Of a DNA stretch of 64,000 nucleotides, positions 57,579 to 64,000 are shown one piece after another (position 1 is the stretch's first letter; each line of letters begins with the position of its first letter). The stretch is from NCBI RefSeq assembly GCF_002843355.2, contig NZ_PJAI02000004.1, positions 62,001 through 126,000 of the forward strand. Direction: 5' to 3'. The position numbers were made by a program, and so were the translations under genes. The notes below the pieces were generated by a model. It searched no databases. It had not been told where the DNA came from and saw nothing but the letters and a program-made list of their open reading frames with translations. This DNA is from Colwellia echini (GTDB taxonomy: Bacteria; Pseudomonadota; Gammaproteobacteria; Enterobacterales; Alteromonadaceae).

Positions 57579-60248
57579 TTAATCACAAGCTAAATTAATT
57601 GCGTTAACACTCGTTTCTTTGATAAACACATCCATAAAATCAATAGTGAATACTGATTTAGTCGCTAAAGAAAATGGATTAGTAATATCTGTTAAATCAG
57701 CACCTGCTTGCTCAAAACATCGTAAGTTTATATTTAAAGTCTGCCATTGATTCATTTCCAATGAAGATAAAGTTTTACTGATATCTACTAGTCCTTCGCA
57801 TTGCTCACCACAGTCCATTGATATATAAACAGGTTTATCCTTTGATACCGTATAACCTTGTGGTAAACGCACCGCAACTTCTAGCACTGAGCCTGATTTT
57901 TGATAAGGCGTTAAATCAATAGCATGCTCGCTACTAAAGCTAACTTCACCAAAACCTTTACCATTAAAAACAATTCTTCTGGCATCTTCTTGAACATTTC
58001 GATCAATAGTACGTAAATAAACAGTGTTATTTTCAACAACGTTACTTACCATATGAGTTGATGAATTAGCATCTGATATCACAACTTTCCAAGGCGCTTT
58101 AATAGCACTTTCAAACAAAGTAATACCTTGTAAATTAGTCTTAGTCGTATCAGTAATAACCACTAAATCATCTGCTAATATATTTTCATCACCATAAGCT
58201 AAACCAAAGCCATAAGGCAGTAATGGCTGATAGTCTTGATCAAAACGATTTACATTGGTTTGATCTGCTGCTGATGGCCATGAAAATGATAATTTACCGG
58301 TAAAATCATAATTAACTTCATCGTTAGTATTTTTAAATAACACATCGGCAACAACATCACCTTCAGATCCAGGTAACCATACCGCCACAAACGCATCAGA
58401 AGCATTCAGCTCAGCATTAACCCACATAGGTCTGCCGCTGATAAATAATGAAACAACAGGTATACCTTGGGTTTTAAGTTTATTTAACAACGCTAAGTCT
58501 TGTTTTACACCTTGTTGATATTCTAAGTTTTCAATATCACCAACACCTTCTGCGTAGGGTTCTTCACCAAAAACGACGATGGCAACATCTGGCTTACTCT
58601 TAAAATCACCTTTAACATTAAGTGTTACCTGGCCACCCGCAGCGATAACTTGTTGTTCGATGCCAGCATAAATAGAGCTTCCCCCTGGAAAGTCTTGATT
58701 CGTGTTATTAGTGCCCTGCCAAGTGATACTCCAACCACCTGATTGTTTGCCAATATTATCAGCGCCATCGCCAGCAACTAGAATATTTTGCTTAGGTGAT
58801 AAAGGGAGAATATTGTTTTTATTTTTAAGTAATACCAACGACTCTCGTACCGCTTGTTTGGCAACTTCTCTGTGCTCTTCAGCACCAATTAGTTTTGTTT
58901 TACCAGATAACGTTCTATTTATCGGGCTAGGCTTCTCAAAAAGGCCCGCTCTAAATTTAACGCGTAAGATTCTGCTCACCGCATCATCAATTCGTGCTAA
59001 TGGAATCTCGCCACTTTTAACTTGTGCAATCGTATTTTCATATAATGGCTTCCAAGCATCTGTCGGCACCATGAAAATATCTAAACCAGCATTTATTGCT
59101 TGCGGACAACTTTCATTTGAACAGCCTTTAATTTGTCCGTGACCATTCCAGTCACCTACCACAAAACCATCAAAGCCCATTTTGTCTTTTAAAACATCCG
59201 TTAATAAATATTTATAGCCATGAATTTTGTTGCCATGCCAACTGTTAAAGGAAGCCATAACCGACTGTGCACCCGCAGTTAATCCACCAACATAACCTTG
59301 AGCATGAATATCAAATAACTCTTGCTCTGATGTTGTATTATTGCCCTGATCGTCACCTCCTTGAGTACCGCCATCACCAATAAAGTGTTTTACAGTGCTT
59401 ATCACTCTCTCGTCGCCAAGAAAGTCTTTATCTGCAGCCCCCTGCAAACCTTTGACAATAGCAGCAGAATATTCTCTCACTATTTCAGGATCTTCTGAGT
59501 AACCTTCATAAGCCCTACCCCAACGATCATCACGGACAACTGCAACAGTTGGCGCAAAAACCCAATCGATACCCGTTACCATTACCTCAGTTGCAGTGAT
59601 CGCGGCAATTTTTTCAATTAACTCCGGGTTACTGGCAGAACCTAAGCCAATATTATGTGGAAACAGTGTTGCGCCAATAACATTATTATGGCCGTGAACA
59701 GCATCTGTGCCCCACATAGTGGGAATACTATTGCCATCTAACGAGTCATCAATTGATGCTTGATACATGTCCTCGGCTAACTGAACCCAATCATTTGGCG
59801 TTGCATGCTTGTTAGCATTAGGAAAACTTCCACCGCCATTTAAGTATGATCCAAAACCATATTTACGCATATCTTCAACCGTAATATCACGTATTTCTGG
59901 CTGGATCATTTGTGCGACTTTTTGTTCCAGTGTCATGGTAGCTAAAAGCGCTGCTATTTTATTTTCAATAACAGTCTCGGTTTTAACATCTGCATTAAGC
60001 TCAGGCCAAATATCAATATTGGTTGACGTTAATGCATCCTCTGTTTGGGGAGTAACATCGCTCGAATTAACGCTCGAATTGATTAGTACTGCCGAGTCAG
60101 ACTGTTTGTTATCGGTACAACTAATCAGTAATGAAGCTAAAACCAAGCAAAGTAGTGTTGGTTTAAATTTACCGTGATTATGTTTTAATTGTTTTGTGAT
60201 GAATAATTTCATATTTAACCCGTTGCTTTTTAACATAAGTATTACCAT
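57579..60248 (-). CDS. GH3 family exo-beta-glucanase / beta-glucosidase, lipoprotein
   Basis: A second GH3 enzyme (889 residues), of the ExoP / exo-1,3-1,4-beta-glucanase type. Lipobox LLISC makes Cys44 the lipidation site (Cys32 if the ATG at 60212 is used). The GH3 domain has the nucleophile in FVVGDWNGH (Asp366) and RAYEGYSEDPEIV. A C-terminal beta-sandwich (about 720-889) is of the kind that binds sugar. No clear ribosome site favours any of the three possible ATGs (60248, 60236, 60212). It follows the FucP-like transporter gene by 114 bp, same strand, so it is probably in that operon under operator 4. Confidence 0.92.
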   Translation of the reverse strand: MVILMLKSNGLNMKLFITKQLKHNHGKFKPTLLCLVLASLLISCTDNKQSDSAVLINSSVNSSDVTPQTEDALTSTNIDIWPELNADVKTETVIENKIAALLATMTLEQKVAQMIQPEIRDITVEDMRKYGFGSYLNGGGSFPNANKHATPNDWVQLAEDMYQASIDDSLDGNSIPTMWGTDAVHGHNNVIGATLFPHNIGLGSASNPELIEKIAAITATEVMVTGIDWVFAPTVAVVRDDRWGRAYEGYSEDPEIVREYSAAIVKGLQGAADKDFLGDERVISTVKHFIGDGGTQGGDDQGNNTTSEQELFDIHAQGYVGGLTAGAQSVMASFNSWHGNKIHGYKYLLTDVLKDKMGFDGFVVGDWNGHGQIKGCSNESCPQAINAGLDIFMVPTDAWKPLYENTIAQVKSGEIPLARIDDAVSRILRVKFRAGLFEKPSPINRTLSGKTKLIGAEEHREVAKQAVRESLVLLKNKNNILPLSPKQNILVAGDGADNIGKQSGGWSITWQGTNNTNQDFPGGSSIYAGIEQQVIAAGGQVTLNVKGDFKSKPDVAIVVFGEEPYAEGVGDIENLEYQQGVKQDLALLNKLKTQGIPVVSLFISGRPMWVNAELNASDAFVAVWLPGSEGDVVADVLFKNTNDEVNYDFTGKLSFSWPSAADQTNVNRFDQDYQPLLPYGFGLAYGDENILADDLVVITDTTKTNLQGITLFESAIKAPWKVVISDANSSTHMVSNVVENNTVYLRTIDRNVQEDARRIVFNGKGFGEVSFSSEHAIDLTPYQKSGSVLEVAVRLPQGYTVSKDKPVYISMDCGEQCEGLVDISKTLSSLEMNQWQTLNINLRCFEQAGADLTDITNPFSLATKSVFTIDFMDVFIKETSVNAINLACD

Positions 60249-60362
60249 TTTTTAATACTGATAAGTAAGTTGCTAAGCTGAATAAGTAGACTTAATTTCA
60301 AATGCGCACTAAGTGCTAGATTTTTAGCAGGAACGTAACTAAAACCCTAACTACAGCTCTAA

Positions 60363-61631
60363 CTAACTAACTAAAGCTTTGACTTTACTGCCTGATACGC
60401 CGTAATAAGCAATAAACAAATAACATAATATTGGTAATAAAAATGCGGGTTGCACGCCTATACTATCGGCTAAAACACCTTGAACAAGCGGAATAATTGC
60501 ACCACCAACAATAGCTAAGCATAAAATACCAGAGCCTTGACTAGTGTGTTTACCTAAGCCTTGAATAGCTAAACTAAAAATTGTTGGAAACATAATAGAA
60601 TTACATAGGCCAACAAGTAAAATTGAAACCATCGCAAGTGTACCTGATGACAAAACAGCAATGATGATGAGAATTACTGCAGCATTAGCATTGAAAAACA
60701 AAGCTTTTCCAGCTGCTACTTTTTGCATTACAGCCGCACCAATAAATCGGCCTACCATAGCGCCGCCCCAATAATAAGCAATATACTTTGCAGCATCTGA
60801 TTCTTCTAACCCTGCAATGCTAGGCTCAGCTAAAAAACTAACCAAAAAACTACCGATGGCAACTTCAGCTCCTACATAAACAAATATGCCAACAGCGCCA
60901 AGCACTAAGTGACGGTAATGCCATGCACTACCGTCTTCGCCCTGTAAATCTTTTTGCTCTACTTCTCCTACCGATTCTAAATTAGGTAATTTTAACCAAG
61001 CAAAAATTGCCGCAAGCGCTAACAATAAGGCTGCTAAAAAAACATACGGCATTTGTACTGACTCTGCAGTTGTATGTGGTGTTAAGGCGTCTGCTGCTTG
61101 ATTTAAAATCAAAAAAGCACCAAAAAATGGCGCTACGGTTGTACCCAACGCATTAAAACCTTGGGTCATAGTTAATCGAGATGACGCTGTTTTAGCATCA
61201 CCTAGCATACTCACATAAGGATTAGCAGATACTTGTAATAAAGTAATACCACTAGCCAGAATAAATAACGCCATCAAAAACACAGGATAACTATGCATAG
61301 AAGCCGCAGGATAAAAACATAAACAGCCTACCGCAGCAATGACTAAACCAAGCACTATGCCTTTTTGGTATCCTAATTTTTTAACAATTACGCCAGCAGG
61401 TAATGAAACAAGAAAGTAAGCCCCAAAAAAGCAAAATTGTACCAGCATAGCCTGACTATAAGATAAATCAAAAATACCTTTTAAATGCGGAATTAAAATA
61501 TCATTTAAACAAGTAATAAACCCCCACATAAAAAATAGTGAGGTTAATGATGTGAGTGCAAAAGTATAATTGTTGTTTTGCGACGCACTCCCTACCGGGT
61601 TTACTGCGCCTAAGTTTGAATGCATTGACAT
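60363..61631 (-). CDS. FucP/GluP-type sugar MFS transporter
   Basis: A 422-residue, 12-helix major facilitator of the fucose/glucose-galactose (FHS) family: [21 protein letters not shown] and [28 protein letters not shown] are characteristic. It should import glucose or related hexose by proton symport. It begins just after a divergent regulatory region with operator 4 and GH1, and precedes the GH3 exo-glucanase gene on the same strand. A plausible role is taking up glucose released outside the cytoplasm by the GH3 enzymes. Confidence 0.92.
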   Translation of the reverse strand: MSMHSNLGAVNPVGSASQNNNYTFALTSLTSLFFMWGFITCLNDILIPHLKGIFDLSYSQAMLVQFCFFGAYFLVSLPAGVIVKKLGYQKGIVLGLVIAAVGCLCFYPAASMHSYPVFLMALFILASGITLLQVSANPYVSMLGDAKTASSRLTMTQGFNALGTTVAPFFGAFLILNQAADALTPHTTAESVQMPYVFLAALLLALAAIFAWLKLPNLESVGEVEQKDLQGEDGSAWHYRHLVLGAVGIFVYVGAEVAIGSFLVSFLAEPSIAGLEESDAAKYIAYYWGGAMVGRFIGAAVMQKVAAGKALFFNANAAVILIIIAVLSSGTLAMVSILLVGLCNSIMFPTIFSLAIQGLGKHTSQGSGILCLAIVGGAIIPLVQGVLADSIGVQPAFLLPILCYLFIAYYGVSGSKVKALVS

Positions 61632-61770
61632 AACTACCTCTTCAAGATTTATTTTGTTAAGTGTTTGATTAATTATCGCTTAACTTATTATTGTTTGAAT
61701 AGATTCCAATGAAACCAAGTAGTTTTTATTCAGTAACTTACATTGATTTATTTGAAATATCATAAAGTGG

Positions 61771-61817
61771 TTGACCTAAGTCTTATAAACCACTAACCTT
61801 AAATGTAAGCGCTTACA
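61771..61817 (+). promoter_or_regulatory. LacI-type operator, site 4, between FucP-type transporter and GH1
   Basis: -35 TTGACC (61771-61776), a 17-base spacer, -10 TAACCT (61794-61799), then the palindrome TGTAAGCGCTTACA at 61804-61817, reading towards GH1. The layout (operator 4 bases after the -10) matches site 3. The same site lies 172 bp upstream of the divergent transporter gene and may control both. Confidence 0.83.
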
Positions 61818-61928
61818 TTGAGGATGTAAAGTACAACTGAGTACTTTTTACTATTTTTGTAAGGCCGCACTTAAAATTACACTTAGATAATTGCCAAACT
61901 AAATCGGCTTAAAATAGGTATACCGTTA

Positions 61929-63260
61929 ATGAACACAAAAATTACTTTACCCGCGAACTCCAAAATGCTTTCAAATGATTTTGTTTATGGCGTAGCAACC
62001 GCTTCTTTTCAAATTGAAGGTGGCAAAGACTCAAGACTTCCGTGTATTTGGGATACATTTTGCGATACACCAGATAAGGTTGCTGATGGTTCAAATGGCG
62101 AAACTGCTTGTAATCATTTTAACTTATGGCAGCAAGATATTGAGTTAATTGATTCATTAGAAGTTGATGCCTATCGATTATCTATTTCATGGCCACGTGT
62201 AATAACTGAATCAGGTGAGCTAAACCCTGAAGGTGTGGCTTACTATGTAGGTATTTTAGATGCGTTAGCTGATAAAAACATTAAAGCCTACGTGACACTA
62301 TACCATTGGGATTTACCACAACATTTAGAAGACAAAGGCGGTTGGTTAAATCGAGAAACGGCTTATAAATTTAGAGATTACGCTGATTTAATTTCAAAAG
62401 CCTTTGGCAATCGTGTTTATTCTTACGCTACTTTAAATGAACCCTTTTGTAGTGCCTTTTTAGGCTATGAGGTTGGCGTTCATGCGCCAGGTATTGTTGG
62501 TAAAGAGTTCGGCAAAAAAGCGGCACACCACTTGTTACTAGCACATGGTCTAGCGATGGCAGTATTAACTAAAAACAGTCCTAATTCATTAAATGGTATA
62601 GTTCTTAACTTTACCCCTTGCTACCCTGAGTCCAATTCAGAAGCGGATATTAATGCTACTGCATTTGCTGATGATTACTTTAACCAGTGGTATATTAAGC
62701 CATTATTTGACGCTGAATATCCAGCAATAATGTCACAATTACCTGTGCAGAATCACCCAGAAATTCAGCCAGGCGATATGGAAATAATTAGCCATCCGTT
62801 GGACTTTTTAGGGGTTAACTTTTATACCCGAGCAATTTACCGTGCTGATGTAAAAGAGCATTTTTTCCAAATTGATCCCCCTGAGCCACTTACCGATATT
62901 GGCTGGGAGATTTACCCTAAAGCGTTTACCGAGTTATTAGTATCGCTTAATAAAAAGTACAAACTTCCGCCGGTATATATAACAGAAAATGGCGCGGCAA
63001 TGGCAGACACCATTGTTAATGGCGTGGTAAACGATCAAAACAGAATTGATTATTATCATGATCATTTAAATGCAGTACATAATGCCATTGAGCAAGGTGT
63101 AAATGTTGATGGTTACTTTGCTTGGAGTTTAATGGATAACTTTGAATGGGCTGAAGGCTACTTAAAACGCTTCGGCATTGTTTATGTTGACTACGTTACG
63201 CAAGAGAGAACCATTAAAGCTAGTGGTTTAGCGTATAAAGAATTAATTAAAAACAGATAG
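61929..63260 (+). CDS. GH1 beta-glucosidase
   Basis: A cytoplasmic 443-residue GH1 enzyme. Acid/base Glu171 is in TLNEP and nucleophile Glu353 in ITENG, with the family opener FVYGVATASFQIEG. It hydrolyses cellobiose, laminaribiose or other beta-glucosides to glucose. It has no signal peptide, so its substrates must be imported by the symporters. It is preceded by operator 4 and followed by a GPH symporter gene on the same strand. Confidence 0.95.
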   Translation: MNTKITLPANSKMLSNDFVYGVATASFQIEGGKDSRLPCIWDTFCDTPDKVADGSNGETACNHFNLWQQDIELIDSLEVDAYRLSISWPRVITESGELNPEGVAYYVGILDALADKNIKAYVTLYHWDLPQHLEDKGGWLNRETAYKFRDYADLISKAFGNRVYSYATLNEPFCSAFLGYEVGVHAPGIVGKEFGKKAAHHLLLAHGLAMAVLTKNSPNSLNGIVLNFTPCYPESNSEADINATAFADDYFNQWYIKPLFDAEYPAIMSQLPVQNHPEIQPGDMEIISHPLDFLGVNFYTRAIYRADVKEHFFQIDPPEPLTDIGWEIYPKAFTELLVSLNKKYKLPPVYITENGAAMADTIVNGVVNDQNRIDYYHDHLNAVHNAIEQGVNVDGYFAWSLMDNFEWAEGYLKRFGIVYVDYVTQERTIKASGLAYKELIKNR

Positions 63261-63302
63261 AAAGTCTGTTTAATGAAAGAGATAGCGTTAGTTACCTCTT
63301 TC
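63251..63302 (+). terminator. Tandem hairpins after GH1
   Basis: AAACAGA/TCTGTTT (63251-63257 and 63265-63271) starts in the GH1 stop region, and GAAAGAG/CTCTTTC (63275-63281 and 63296-63302) follows directly. They may attenuate read-through into the symporter gene. T-runs are short. Confidence 0.45.
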
Positions 63303-63366
63303 CGTACAGCTTTAAATCATAGATATTAAGTACAGTTAAATATCACAAAAACATATAAATCAATAT

Positions 63367-63405
63367 ATTAAAGCTATACATTAAAGCTATACATTAAAGC
63401 CAATA
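63367..63405. repeat. 13-bp tandem repeat
   Basis: ATTAAAGCTATAC occurs at 63367-63379 and 63380-63392, followed by a partial third copy (ATTAAAGC). It lies in the leader between GH1 and the partial symporter gene. Confidence 0.85.
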
Positions 63406-63512
63406 AGCTAAAGTTATAAAACAAAGATAATAAAGTTAAAACAACAAGGCTATTACAAAAAAATCATGCTCTCAAGCATGAACAGAAATAATAATAACTA
63501 TAAGGCAATCTG

Positions 63513-64000
63513 ATGACTAAACTCCCCTTTCATGAAAAAATAGGTTACGCCATGGGCGACGCCGCTGCCAATTTAGTTTGGCGTGGTGCTTTAGCTTACT
63601 TAGCCGTATTCTATACTGACACCTTTGGCTTAACTGCCGCCGCCGCCGCTATGCTGTTTTTAGTGGTACGTTTGTCTGATGGTGTAACTGACATTATTAT
63701 GGGCATGATTGCCGACAGAACAAATACTCGTTGGGGTAAGTTTCGTCCGTGGATATTATGGTCAACTCCATTTTTAGCCTTATTCATGGTATTAAGTTTT
63801 ACCACACCTGATTTAAGTTATACCGCAAAACTTGTTTACGCCTATATAACTTACATCGGCTTAACGCTTGCCTACACGGTAAATAATGTGCCTTATTCTG
63901 CTTTAATGGGCGTTATGACACCAAGTGATACCGAGCGTACTAGTTTATCTGGCTTCCGCTTTGCCGGAGCTTTTGCTGGTGGCTTGCTCGTTATGGGGTT
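63513..64000 (+). CDS. GPH-family sugar:cation symporter (partial)
   Basis: The gene runs off the right edge after about 162 codons. The visible part, starting MTKLPFHEKIGYAMGD, has the GPH-family blocks IIMGMIADRTNTRWGKFRPW and NNVPYSALMGVMTPSDTERT, and resembles the symporter at 47014-48453 but is a distinct paralogue. AAGG precedes the ATG. It probably belongs with GH1 and imports its substrate. Confidence 0.88.
   Translation, partial: MTKLPFHEKIGYAMGDAAANLVWRGALAYLAVFYTDTFGLTAAAAAMLFLVVRLSDGVTDIIMGMIADRTNTRWGKFRPWILWSTPFLALFMVLSFTTPDLSYTAKLVYAYITYIGLTLAYTVNNVPYSALMGVMTPSDTERTSLSGFRFAGAFAGGLLVMG

Overview
The window looks like chromosomal DNA of a marine, AT-rich gammaproteobacterium of the order Alteromonadales, most likely near Colwellia or Thalassotalea. 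This is inferred from low G+C, the pilT / yggS-proC-yggT-rdgB-hemW gene order, mltF next to purL, and the protein sequences. I see no rRNA, tRNA, CRISPR array, complete insertion sequence or prophage.

Layout. 1-7.9 kb is conserved housekeeping: pilU (cut by the window edge) and pilT face away from a yggS-proC-yggT-DUF4426-(membrane protein)-rdgB-hemW-tadA run. 8-17.1 kb is a signalling block: a 1775-residue hybrid histidine kinase, then a membrane Ser/Thr kinase, a PP2C phosphatase and a small FHA protein. 17.1-24.6 kb holds a 46-codon ORF behind a Pho-box-like promoter, mltF, purL and a frameshifted outer-membrane-type gene. 24.7-40.8 kb is mixed housekeeping: rraB-like, an RluA-type pseudouridine synthase, a plant-type dapA, cinA, a DUF342 (FapA-like) gene with a possible pseudoknot over its ribosome site, divergent etfD / etfBA with two PsrA-like operators, a yciH-like gene, recR and a second hybrid kinase.

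40.9-64 kb is a beta-glucan / beta-glucoside utilisation locus: two lipoprotein GH3 glycosidases, a GH1 beta-glucosidase, a GH94 phosphorylase, a CBM9-like protein, a TonB-dependent receptor, two GPH-type sugar symporters (one cut by the window edge) and a FucP-type transporter. Four near-identical palindromes, TGTAAGCGCTTACA or one base different, sit at the promoters of these sugar genes. They define a LacI-type regulon whose regulator is not in the window. The model is: the TonB receptor imports oligosaccharides, surface or periplasmic GH3 enzymes trim them, the symporters take up short sugars, and GH1 and GH94 finish them in the cytoplasm.

Inside the locus, between the TonB receptor and the second GH3, lies a module with no such operator: SapC-family protein, two divergent flavin-dependent (tryptophan-type) halogenases and a DUF6445 protein with a possible 2-oxoglutarate/Fe(II) oxygenase motif set. 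This is the least understood part of the window.

A MITE-like element of about 195 bp with 18-bp terminal inverted repeats occurs three times (5.2, 17.7 and 57.3 kb). A lone end of it lies at 4.6 kb. All copies lie just 3' of genes or between them, and two of the four junctions fall exactly on a stop codon.
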